From assembly GCF_004027225.2 (NCBI RefSeq), contig NC_044296.2, forward strand, positions 3,082,796-3,146,795: DNA of 64,000 bases, given 5' to 3'. Each line of letters begins with the position of its first letter. Positions within the stretch are counted from its first letter, which is position 1. The translations under genes and the position numbers were made by a program. The notes beneath the pieces are model-generated. The model was not told where the DNA came from, did not search any database, and saw only the letters and a program-made list of their open reading frames with translations. This DNA is from Strigops habroptila. Lineage: Eukaryota; Chordata; Aves; Psittaciformes; Psittacidae. Positions 1 through 12,400 of the stretch are shown one piece after another.

Positions 1-3000
1 CCCAAATGTGCCCATTCCCTCTTCTGGCAAGTCCAGGACCAGAACATCACAGCAAATGGAACATGTTTGGCAACTGTTCAGAGAGGTGAAAATGAGATGG
101 CAGAAGCCCTTGATGACCACCGAGCTCACACAAAGTTTCCAGCTGCCTACACAGGGAGTCTGTTATAAACAGATTGCTTTTCCTCCAAGCACAGGGCTGT
201 GAGTCAAGAAAGCCTCATAGAGATATGAGAGTGAACCCAGGAATCAGAGCTTGGTTCAGGTGATGCCACCCATTTCGTATGAGCCTTGTGCCACAAATGA
301 AACCTGTTAGAAAATTACCCTTATTAGGAAAAACTTGTAAGTGTCCAGGCATGAGGGAAAGTCACCCCCTGGAAGTCTGAGGGCAGATTTGAACAGGATG
401 ATTTATAGCCCCTCTGAAGCTCTTGCTTTAAGAACGTTTGTTCTACCATCCTGGCTCTTGCTTTTGCCCATCCACCAGCACAGGGTCTTCTGGGCATAGA
501 CAAGCTCCTCTTCCTAAGTACAGCACTGTTCCTAGCACTACCTCTGCGACCTGAGCAACCCTGATACAACGTCAACAGACTTGCACAAACCTCATGCAAA
601 TTTGTTTTCTGACACCGTAAAATGCAGATGAAAATAAGAACTGATTTCATGGATTGCTTTTATGACCATAACAAACTAGGGGCTGGAAGAAGCTGTGCAA
701 GGGACTCTCCACCACTATTCATTTCAAGCAAAAGGACCTGATTTTTCCAGCACCTGCTGAATCTCTTGTCCCTTGGGATGCAGCGACCCAGATCCCAGGC
801 GTTGCTGTTGGTTTCAAGACCCCCCCCTCCCCAGGTTAGAAACAGCATTTAGGGAAAATGGCCTTAAAACCACATCTCCTGTGGTAATGGCCATGTTTGC
901 AAGTTGGTGTTGACATGAAGATGCACTGAAAAAAGCAACAGCATATAAAAAGTAGTTCAATCTGTGGCCGCAACACACAGGAAAGGCAGGCAGGAAGCTT
1001 TTGAGATGTCAATCAGATCTATATATATCGCTGGCCACTTGCTTTTTCTTAGATCAGACAAGAACCATCAGGAACTGGTTGGGTTTTGTCATTTCTTAGA
1101 ACAGCAGAACCATTTGGTGTGAATACAGGGACAGTCCCTGCGAGCAGCAGGGTGCACTGGTGAAACCGGAGGAGGCACTGGCATGCTTCAGCATCCTGTT
1201 AGGACCATATTTTCTGTATCATTGTCCTGCCAGCAATAATCCCTTGTATAACACAGCCCTGGCTGGCTGGGCTGTCTCTTTAAGGTGGTTGGGTCAGCCT
1301 GGGGTAGAGGAGGGACCTGCCCAGGGGAGATCTGGGAGGATGGGAGTCATGCAATGGGGAACCAGCCTGGAGAGGGTTCAAGGGCGCCCAGGAGGTGTTG
1401 GTAGGAGCTGCTGCTGAGGTTTGTGTTCGCAATGTGGGGAGGGAGGGGTCTCTTTAACAGCTTATCAAAGGTGTTTAACTGGGGAGGGAGGAGAGGTAGC
1501 TGAGAGTGCGATGTGTCGCGGGAACCGTGCCTATGGCATGGCTGAGAGGCGAGGTCAGCCTGTCTGATGGGGCGGGGGGTCATTTTTGCACATCAGCTCT
1601 GTCCTGAGCTCCCAAGTGGCCTGTGCTACCTCTTTGTCTCCTCCTGGTGTGAACTGGCCTCTTTGAACACCTCATGGGCAGGAAAGCTGCTTTTTGTGGT
1701 GCCTTGCCTAGACCCATCTGCAGTTAATGCACGAATAAATGTGCTTTCTTATGGTGCTGTTTACAGCCCCTTCTTTCCAGCGCTTTAGCAGAGCACTGAG
1801 TAAAGGTTTGAACCCAAGATTATCTCAAGTCTCCTCTTCCCTAAGCTCTCCAGGAGCTCTGCTGGCCCCCATGGAGGGGCAGCCGGCTGGAGGAGCAGGG
1901 CTGAGCCTGCCGAGCAGAGGCTGGAGGCAGGATTTAGAGGTGGGAGCAGGGTGGGAGGTGCAGAGAGGGGTGGCAGAAAGCACAGTGGGTCTCAAGCAGC
2001 AGGTACGGAGGGAAGAGCTGCTGTACCTGCAGAGGTGCTGGGCATGTACGGGGACCTGGCTTCCCCAGGGCTACAGAGGAGCTGCTGTCTCCCATCCCTT
2101 CCCCTGGATTCCTTTTGTTGTTCCCGATTTGATCTGAGAACTAGATTTACGATGGAGAGCCTGGTTGAAGATGTGAAGGGCTGAAAAATGTCTGCAGTGT
2201 ACAAATTCCCTTTCCAAGTCATTCTTCCCAGGAGTAGCTGGCACTGTGCAAGAAGATGAGCCTAAGAGCTGATTCCTGGAGCTTGGGCACATGGGGTGTT
2301 TTTGAATTTTTATGTAATAAAAGGCTTGAAATCACTTTGATTCAACTTGAAATGCTTCTTAGTTCAAAGAAAAACCAGAAAAACTGAACTTTGGATTGGC
2401 CTAGCTACATTCTTCTAATTGTTCTTGATGAATGTTTAATTTTATTTATGCACTCCATGGCAGCTCTTCCCTAGATTTCCTCATGAGCACTTACATTCCT
2501 GGCTGTAGCTGCTTTCCTACCCTCCCTGCTGACTGTTCATTAAAACCTCAGCTACTCAAGCATCTATTAACACTTGAACTACATGTGAGTGGGAGTTTAT
2601 GAAAGTGCGAGACCATTTATGTTTGTACTCATAAACAGTGTGCCTTCTGCTTGCATGGGAAGATAAGCATCTGGGTGAGTATCACTGACTCAGTCCTACC
2701 TGAAATGGTTGTGTTTACTCCACAGAAAAACCTGTCTCATTTCCACTAAGGACCTTGTCTGCTCTTGCTGCCCCTGAAGCAAGCAGGTAAGTCCAAACTG
2801 CCCCTCCACTGCCTGTGGATCCCACACCAGGTACAGAAATGCTTCCTATACCTCCTCCCTCTTTGAAGTGGAACACAGGAACCACTTGGCCCCAGTGACA
2901 GTCCACAGGCCTTTTTGGGTGGAAAAATGTTAACATTCCACAGCAACACTCGCAAGGCCCACAGAGGAACCTGGTGCTCCTGTGATGCGCTTGGTGTGAA

Positions 3001-4498
3001 GCCTCCTAACAGTGACAGGACTGCACCAGACACAGGCTTTGAGAAATGCTGGTGGTGTGGAGATCAGTACCCCTCTTTCCCTTTCTGAATCCTTGGCCAG
3101 AGACCTTGTGCCACCCTGTCCCAGTATTACTGGTGATCAAAAATAAATAGAGGGAATGGTTCTGCTCAAATGCTTCTGATCTTAGCTGTAGTATATCTAT
3201 GCTAGAAGCAGCCAGTGCTGACCCAGTGGCAGGGGTAATGGGTGACTGGTTTTCTGTGCCTCCTTCCACTCAGGATGTGACCTAGGCAGAATGCCTCAGG
3301 TCCCCTCAGCTCTGTTAAAACACTTATTCCCACGAGCCAGTGTTCTTGCTTTCGGTTTGAGGGGTCAATACATGAGCCCTTCCTGCAGAGCCAGCCTGAC
3401 ACTCGTACCTGTGCTCAGAGGCTCAGAAGATGCCATGTGCCACCTCTGCTCCCATCTTGCAGCTCTCAGATCATGCTGCTTTGTTTCAGCTTGGCCACTC
3501 TGAACCCTGCCTGAGCAGACAAGGGTGCTCATCCTACCCCAAAAGGGAGAAATGGTGCAATAGAGCATGGAAAATTGATGACATGCTTGTTTGGTTCAGT
3601 CAGATGGCAATAAAGGCCTGAGCTCATTCATATCCTGCTGGGGACTTGTTTTCCTTCTGTGGTTATTTGTCAAATGCTAATGAGCGGAAGCAATTTGCTC
3701 CTCCAGCTTTGAGAGCAGGAGACAAGGAGGGGGCTGGGGAGGGGGAAGGCCACCTGCATGGGGGCTGGTGGGTAGAACTAGCTCCCTTTTTTGTTCAAGC
3801 TGTTGTTTTAACGGCCGGTATTGCATGGTTCCCAGAAAGCCGTGTTCTGGGGTTACCTGGCTTCCTTTGGGTTTCTCATTGATGCTCGTGAGCCTGCACT
3901 GCTGCTGCCTCAGGGGTAGCACGAGGCAGGGCTCAGTGCCTCCCCACAGGAGACTGGGGCAGGTATTGCTGCAGTGCCATATCAAGGAAGTCAAAGAGGC
4001 AGAGCGCAGCCCCCTGAGGCAAAGCACAGTGAGAGTATTGCACTAGGGTGGTCCAGTGGGTCTCTGGATCATGCAGATGGTGTGTTACTACCTTCAGATT
4101 AACATGGGTAAATTGTTATATGCACAAACTTGTTTGCTGTTTACATGTGGTCATGCCTGTGGTGTATCACATGCTCTTGCTAGCAGAATGCATCTGTCTC
4201 TTACTAAAACCTTGTTGTCTGGTTGTACTGTCCTTGGGGAGTATGGATGGAAAGATGAATCAAGCACACGGATCTCTGTGTGCTCCTCAGCACCCAAGGA
4301 TTGCAGCACAGAGCAATGCAAGTGGCTGCTCCTAGTCTGCTTTGCACTGGGTGATCACTGGCCACAGAGCCGACTCAAGTTCTGCCACCAACTGTAGGAG
4401 TTTCGGCTAAATACTTGGCCCTTCCCTTAAAGAAAAGGGTATTGGTTCTTTATCTAGTGCTTATCTTCCATTAAAAGATCCCTGAGCAAGTGTTTATC
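1..4498. other. 5' flanking unique sequence, no gene seen
   Basis: Only short open frames without recognisable domains. AATAAA motifs at 1734-1739 and 2316-2321 could be polyadenylation signals of an unseen transcript, but nothing coding lies upstream of them in the window. Confidence 0.6.
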
Positions 4499-4617
4499 CT
4501 GGAAGTGTTCACAAACCATGTGGACGAGGCCCTCAGTGTCGTGGGTTATTGGTGGTCTTGGCAGTGCGACTTGATGATCTTAAAGGTCTTTCCAACCATG
4601 TTGATTCTATGATTCTA
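4499..4617 (+). mobile_element. CR1 LINE 3' end fragment
   Basis: It contains the CR1 tail pattern ggaagtgttcacaaaccatg, then gatgatcttaaaggtctttcc, and ends in gattctatgattct. It is 5' truncated and rather diverged. Confidence 0.85.
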
Positions 4618-7600
4618 GGTAGGAGTCTGTCAGATCCTGGTAAATCAGAATGTAAAGAACAATATTTTTCCTAAAACGCTGTAATTAGAAGCACAAAAAA
4701 ATTAACTTATTGTGGTTCTTTGTTTAAACTCAAGCTGACATTAATGTTTCAGGAACAACCAGTGATGTAGCCTGGCACAAGTACCCAGACCCCTGCAACC
4801 TGCACAGAGCAGGGCTTTGCTTTAGGCTTCAGTGGCTGGGTTAGTGCAGGAATATAAATCTGTTTTGGTGCCCTTGGAGCTGCCCTTGCTTCTGGTTTGG
4901 AGTATCTTCTCACAAGCCAAGTGCCCTAGGTGAGCAGCTTCCCTCTAAGGGCAGCTCTGGAATAGGTGGGTGCTGGGGCCCATGAGCACACTGCTACGTT
5001 AGAGGGTAAAGCAAAGTCACTGTGTGGTCCTAAGGCAGCTTGTGCTCATCTGTTGCATGTGGATTTAGTTTGGAAGGCTGTGAAAACACCCTGCTGATCC
5101 TTTGTGGAGCCACTGAAAACGCTTCTCGCTTCAGACCCATTGATCCTGAACAGCTTTTAATTAGGGTCTAAGGTACATCGTTAAACACAGTACATGCAGT
5201 TTCCTGCCTTGTATCCAAGTGCTCCTGGGATCTGATAACTCAGCTGTGGGTCATGGCATCTAAAGAAATTATGTCAAGATGTTTGTCTTGGGGATGAGTT
5301 GAGCACAGAGCTTGTCCTTGCCACCAAGGTGGAGCTGGTGTTGACAACTAACCAGAGCGAAGGGTCAGTACTCAAGCAGGATCCTCTGAGGTTTGGGGCT
5401 AGCAGATGGTTTCATGGAGCCAGTGGCAGAAATCTGCAGGAACTTATGAATAACTCAGAGGAGAAGGGCTCTGCTTTTCTGCTTGCTCCTACTTGGTCTC
5501 CCTGCATGACCTTGTGAAGGGCTTTTGCTGACATAAACAACTTAGCACACACTGTTATGGGCCTAACCATTGACTCCTGCCAGTACAGAGCATGTGGGGG
5601 TGGCAAGCTGTGCAAAGATTAAATGAGATATTCACGTGAGGAATAGATGCTGAGCCTGGCACAGTAAAGGTGACACAGAGAGCTCTGAGCCAAAGTGAGA
5701 GTGCTGGCTGTGATGCATCTTACTGGACATAAGCTTGGTGTCCTGCACTGGTTTGGGTCCTTCTGATGGTGCTGAGTGGGTCCTTTCCTTGGAAGGGCTG
5801 AAACCTGCTGAGCAGGTTGGGTGCTGAACAATGTGTCCTTCTCACCTCTGCCCCCCTCCTTGCTTCGGGTGATGAAGTGGCTGACAACTCTATTTCCAAC
5901 CACCAAATGACAGTGCTTTTGTTACATAAACATCTGCGTTTATGCTTCACCGCTTAACCATAATGTAATAGCTGAGCTTAAAATTTAGCAGCATTTATGT
6001 TTTGCAGTACCTGTGATCCCTGGAAGATCACAACCACCATCTGCATTGCATAGGAATGCACAGGCTGTGTCCTGGAAAGCCCAGGAAGAAGGAAAGACAG
6101 GGAGGAGGAAGAGATAGAAGCAAATTGAGGAGATGATGACCGTTGTCTGTGCAGTTGCAATCAGGTCAGGTGTAGAGCTCCAAAAACTTCTTTGCTCCTG
6201 GTGCACAGGGCTTTCTGGCCAGCGGGCTGTGATGCCTTCCTAATGGGATGCTGACTTTTTGTACTACACTTGGTAGGGTGCTGGGTTATCAGGTCTACTG
6301 AGGGGGGTACAGGCTGTCTGGATGTAACACTGCAGGGCTCACCCACCTGCCGGCCAGCCTTCAGAGTTCCTTTTGAAGGCTTCATATGAATTAAAACCTG
6401 ATTCAGTGTAAATACATTGCATCTGAGGTGGAGGCTAGACCTGAGCTGCTGGTCTGATTTCAGGCCTTTCATCATTCTGCCTTAATTTAGTCCTGGCTGG
6501 AAACGGTTTCTGTGTCTCCATTAGTAAAACATCTCCCTACACAGCATAGGCTCTCCTCTGCTTTGGTCATTGGGCTGTTTCACATGGTAGATATTGTCAG
6601 ACATTGATTGGTCTGTCCAAAACTACCTGGCTTCTCTTCTGTCTACTATACAAGATGTATTTTCAAGGTATTCTCACTCTGGACAATATCTCTATGCAAA
6701 TGTGGCACTTCATAAGTTTATTGTGGTTTATAGTTCTCTGAAGCTGTCCCCAGAGCTTTTCAATTCCCTCTTGGAGAGGAGGAGGATGGGGACAGTGAAG
6801 CAGGCAGTTGCCATTCAAGCCAGTGCTGAGCTAGATCATACTCATGTCAGTGCCATATGTTGGTCATCTTTGCTCATGAGCTGTGAGTTATAGCTCACCC
6901 CTATGGAGCCAGCACCACTGCAGTGGCTCTCTGAACATCTCTGAAGCAGACATGAGAGATGGTTCATCCTCATCTTCCAGTGTATCCATGCCCGATATGG
7001 GACATGGCAGCTTTTGTGCTGCCCGTAACAGGGAGACAACCTTCTCCAGCACTGCTAGAGGGGATTTAGGCAGGCAGAGTATAAAGATCCAACTCAGAAG
7101 TTGGCTGAGACACCAAAGCAACTTCTCTATGCTTGCAGTAAGCGCCATGGGCTCTAATGGTCGTGAGTCACAGGGTTTCTCAATCTCACTTGGGAAGTCC
7201 AGGCGAAGGGGGCTAGCAGCAGATCCAAACATGACCAAATGAATGTGTTGGGCGTCTGGTGTTCGCCACCGCTGCTGCAGCTGTAGCACTGGCTTTTAGG
7301 AACAGACTTTTACTGTAAGTAGAGTGGCGGAAAGCTGCTGCCGGGCAGGGAAGAGGCTGACAGAGCACTGGGTGCACTCTCAGACATGCAAAGATGAGTT
7401 TTGTTGACGTGGAACAGACCAAAATAGTTCCTGCAGTTTAAAAAGTAAGAAATAAATGCCACCCGTGTGGTTCAGCACCAGTGGCCAACATAATCCCAGC
7501 ACTTTGGTGCTATTGAGATTACTTATTTCAGTAGGTGAATTGTTAGTAGAAATGTTGGAAACATCACAAGTTCAGGAGAGAGCAATGAAGGGCCTGACTG

Positions 7601-9228
7601 GACTGATTAATAGTACAGCTCTTACAAATGGAGCACATGCATTAGCTGTTGACCAAGAGTGATGGGGGGAAATTTGAGAGCAAGGTAGAAGTATCTAAAG
7701 AGCATGATCCTCTTCCAGAGAGGAAAAGCTGGTTTGGATGCGCCGATAAGATGATATGGGGTAAAGGAGAAGATATTAATCAGTGGAAAGTAAGTCTGGT
7801 TATCAAGAAACATTTCCTAACAAGATTTATCAGGATATGGAACAAGAGAAATAGTGGAAGTCCCATTGCTGGTCACTTAACATTAGATCAGAAAATGTAC
7901 AGTAGGGAACAATCCTCTCTAGCAGGAAGAAACTGGGATGAGCTAATAGGACTTTCCCATATCTAATTTCTGCAATTCCGTTAGGGAAAATAATACTTTC
8001 AATTTCTTTCTCTGTCCAATGTAATTTCCAGTTTGGTCAATGTTCCGTGGAAAACCAAAAACCATTGAATGCAGAAGCATTTTGCATCTGCTGTTGACAT
8101 TTTTGGTGGTCTTTTGTTGAACACCGGTGTCTGAAATGAGAATGGAGTCCTCTACTTGCTTGTGAACTAGGGTTACATGCAGTAAATATTCTCCAGCACA
8201 TTTCTATAATGTGGCTCAGTGATCAGCTACATGGTGACTAAGGTGAAAAAACAGCTCATTGTCCACAGCCTGGTAAATTCTTGGCTTTTGTCCTTTCTAT
8301 GCTATCAATGGGAGGTTGTATTAACCAATTTCTACCTGTTCTCAGTCTATTCTTACATGGGCAAAATGCACCATCTCCCTTAGCTATTCTACCAAGTAAA
8401 ACCAACTTGAACTAACCTTGTACCCAACCACCCTGTCGCAACCACCCATCCTCTTTTCCCCCTTGGGCACAAGACACTAGAAGAAGCAGCAGAGGGTTCA
8501 TGCTGTCTTACAGAGAACTTTCTGGTCACTCAGCTTCTGCTTCACCCTCCTGCAGCCTCCCCTTGTCAGCTGGACATGTGAGATGCCAATAACCCACCAG
8601 AACAGATTCTCCAAGGAGAACATTGTGGTTCAAGGAGAGGGGGTTTGTGCTTCAGAGCCCTCTAGGCTGTGGGACTGCATCCAGCCATGGAGGGGCAGGC
8701 TGGATGTTCTTTGGCGGTTGTTGGGGCACTGCTGTAGAACCTGGCAGTTGTTGGGGCACTGCTCACACAATTGTAGTTGCTCTCACAGCTCATTTCATAG
8801 TGGGTGTGCCTCAGCAGCAACAATTAGTTGCAAATAGGCTTTTCTTTAGCTCTCTTAGCAGAGAGTGGAAATCCTTCCAGGTCCCAGGGAAGCTGTGCAG
8901 GGCATGTCTTGCCTTGTGTGGGCCCAGCTGAATTGCCAGGAGTGCCCGGTGCTGTTTAACCCTGCCCTTGGAACAGGATTTCGGAGAGATGCAGGCACCA
9001 CTGAAAACTCTGCCCGTGCCTCTGGCAGCTATTGCCACATTTTGCTATGGCTGTAGGGCTTTTCTCTAGACTATTGTTGGCTCCTGTATCAAAATCATGT
9101 TCCTCAGGGCAGTGTTTGCTGGCTTCTTTCCCAGCTCAGCCACAGCACTGGAGTCTGTGCCGAGTACCCATCTGCACAGTTTGAGTCTGGCAGGACCCTC
9201 TCTGGTACTCCTCTGTCCTGGGTTTAAA
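4618..9228. other. Unique sequence with one old CR1 remnant and a small tandem duplication
   Basis: No coding exon is recognised. A 21-base element (ggcggttgttggggcactgct, with one substitution in the second copy) is repeated with a 30-bp period at 8713-8733 and 8743-8763. An ancient CR1 tail lies at about 7785-7979. Confidence 0.5.
7785..7979 (+). mobile_element. Ancient, highly diverged CR1 3' fragment
   Basis: It retains the older CR1 layout: aagaaacatttcctaac, then gtggaagtcccattgc, then agggaacaatcct, then gagctaataggactttccc and a degenerate end near atttctgcaattcc. It may begin earlier, around 7650. Confidence 0.65.
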
Positions 9229-9476
9229 CTTAAACAGGGGAGATTTAGGTTAGATATAAGGCAGAAGCTCTTCCCTGTGAGGGTGCTGAGGCACTGGCAC
9301 AGGGTGCCCAGAGAAGCTGTGGCTGCCCCATCCCTGGCAGTGTTCAAGGCCAGGTTGGACACAGGGGCTTGGAGCAACCTGCTCTAGTGGAAGGTGTCCC
9401 TGCCCGTGGCAGGGGGTTGGAACTGGAGGAGCTTTAAGGTCCTTTCCAACTCAAACCAGCCTGGGTTTGTATGACA
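9229..9476 (+). mobile_element. CR1 LINE 3' end
   Basis: Near-consensus CR1 tail: gatttaggttagatataagg, ctgtgagggtgctgaggcac, gtgcccagagaagctgtggc, then the ggtccyttccaac segment. It is 5' truncated. The frame starting at 9097 is largely this repeat and is not a gene. Confidence 0.93.
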
Positions 9477-12400
9477 ATGGCTACGGGACCTTGAACATCA
9501 GATGTAAGATGTTGGGAGGTGCTACTTCAACTGGTTTGTAGAAATGTGCGTAGTCTCACACTCGTCCCTAGAGCTGTATTAACTTAATAAAATAAAGCTG
9601 TAGTTGTCATATAATGTTTATGTTGGGTTCTCCTACCTCTGCTTTCTTAGCTCTGGGCATGAAAGATTATGATCTCCTCAGATAAGAAATGAGGGGCAAA
9701 CCATACATGTATGATTTCACAAGTAATCTTTAGGATCTGCACAAACATCTGATGGAAAAAGGGTCATGATTTTCACGTAAAAAATAAAATAAAACAAAAT
9801 CTTGCAAACTTTCCACCTGCAGATCTCAACAACTTTATAGATCCCAGTGTGATCTGTTCCAGAGCCACATGCTGGGAGTTTTCTAATGAGATGGAGAAGA
9901 GGCAGGTAGGAGCGGGATAGCAGATGGGAAAGGGAAAAACTGAATAATCTATTCTTCACTGGCCCAACCTATCCTCTGTCCCTGCTAAAGTAATTCTGCG
10001 TCAGGTGAGAGAAGTGTACAAACCCTCCTGCCATCCCTTTCAGTCCAGATTAGCTATGCAGTTGGTGATAGCTTCAGTCCTGTGAGGCTTTTTGCATGCT
10101 CAGGAATAGTGTCCAAGTACAGGGTTGATGCAAAGGGTCCTTATGTTCTGATGCATGTGCAGAAGATTCTGGGTGCTCAGCTCATGCAGGGACTGGCCAA
10201 TGGACAAAAGTTTAGTAGCTGTGTCTGCCTTTAACACCTATTGCCCACAAAGATCCTGCACTGGCATTGCACTGGGTGACCACAGCCAGATGTTTCCAGT
10301 CCTGAAGCCGGCTCAGGTAGCTCTGAGCATAGTGCAGAGGCAGGCACCGAGCAGCAGTAGCAGAAAATCAGGCACCCCAATCCTGTTGGAAGCCAAAGGC
10401 TGTTACTGGCTTAAGAGGCTTCAGTCTTCTATGAGTTAGGAAACAATGTCTTTGGCTAAGTTGCCCTGGTAAGAAATGGGAGACGATGGCAATCAGCAAC
10501 ACTGCTCCTTCCAGCAGGCAGAAGCAGTTTGAGGTCACGCTTCACCAGGGGCTTCTGAAAATAGTCCATTAGGTGATGAATTTAAGATCTCCATGTTTGC
10601 TCTTTGGCACTTGCTACTCACTAAAGTAGACACAGGGAGGTGGGAGATGGTTCTTGTATGCCAAGGGCATGTTTAACATACCAGGGAGTATTTTCTCAGG
10701 TCTGTAGAAAAGGCCAGAGCAGTGGTTGAGCTACACTGGGATTGACTGGAGCCTGGGCACTGCACTGGCAGATCTGGAGCTTTAAGATTATAAACTAGGC
10801 AAATAAAGTAGAAATTCAGCCTAGAGCCTAACATCTGCAGCTTGACAGCAAGGTTTATTGAGCATCAGTTGTTCTGTTTGGAGTTTAAAAAGACAAAAGA
10901 TGAATCTGAGCTTGAAATCTAATCTGTAACAAGGAGGGGAATTCTGCAACATCCAGCTGAGCTTCCAAAACTGCATGTGTAAAATATTGGCCTGATGGTT
11001 AGGGACAGTCTTGGTAGATCTTTGTCAACGTGGAAGCACAAACTTTGCCTCATTGCAGTTGTTCAGGATTTCTTTGAACACTATTTCAAAGCAGAGTGAG
11101 GCTATATTTGCTGGTGTATGTTAAGAGGATTAAACTTCAGACTGTGCAGGATTACAGGATGGTCATAGGAGATTCCTGAAGAGGAAAATGAATACAACTG
11201 GAGGCAGGGCAAGCTAAAGACTTGGACTTGACCAGCTCTGCTCTTCTTGCAAAAGCTTATTAGCTCTGAAGGATAAGTATGTGCTTGCATGTGACCAGCA
11301 TGTGTTTGGGCAAAGCGTGTGACTTGCAAGTGGTAGTGGAAGTTTGTGTTCACCATCAGTCATTTCCTATGTGAAAAGATCTGTTCTGAGTGTTGAAATG
11401 TTCCACTAACAGGTGGTTTGCTATCTCTATTTTCCTAGTATATAACTGGGGCATAGAGAAATAATGGGCTAGATCTGCACAGGGCTTTTTGTTTATTTTA
11501 AATAATAATGGCAAAGGCTTTTTGTTACAATTATTTGAATAGAATTTAGGGAAGCAGAGTTATCTAAGACCTTAGTTCGTGCTTTAGCCATTCTGCCTCC
11601 CTTACAGTGACTACAGCTTTGTTTGCTGGCTCTGTATGGAGTTTGTAGAAAGCTGCCCCATGTTCTCCTTGGCCCCTGGAGTCTGTTCTGGGCTCTCTCC
11701 AGCCTGGCTCTGATCTCTGCTCTGCCCATTTAATTCCATACTCAGCAGGACCTTTCCATTCATCATTCAGCGACGAAAACTGTGTTTAAAATGCATATTC
11801 CTGCACCGGTGAGGAAAGGACTATGCAAGTATTATACTTTTAATTCCCGACCTAGTCTGTTTGATATAACCCACCTGATGCTGCCATATGAGTTAGCAGA
11901 CATCCCTGGGAAATCAAGTGATAAACAAAATTTGGGGGGCTTTAAGTTATTTGATAACAGCTATCTGTACTTGTGGGTGTTTCTGACGCTCTAGATTAAT
12001 TTTCTCATTGCCCCTTGGTAACAACTGCTCCGTGCATCTTTCTGTTCCCAGTCATGTTACTCAACTCAGACCAACACAATGGTTAGAAATGAAAGAACAA
12101 TCGTCTCAGTGGCATCCTTTGCCACTGGCATCTCAGCTTTTGTGCTGCTGATCTCACCTGCTCGGAGTTTGAGTGAGTCAAAGCTTGGCTTAACTGACAC
12201 ATCTGTTGTCCTTTCTGACCACATTGGACCTTTCAGACTTGGGCTGCTCAAGCCAAGTTTTATGTAGCTGGTTGAGTGAGCTTAGATCATGTACAGAGCC
12301 TGGTGCCTCTAAGGTTTTCTGCTTTTTGTGAAGCCAGTTGCCTTACAGGGCTCTACAGAGACTGTGGCATAATCCTTCCTGTCTGAGAGTTCTGAGGAAA

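Noticed and set aside
1734..2321. AATAAA motifs as a gene end
   Set aside because: No coding exon or strand-consistent transcript signal lies before them in the window; the motif is common by chance.
6594..6893. 99-codon frame with plausible-looking composition
   Set aside because: No domain, no splice sites or promoter context, no family resemblance that I know.
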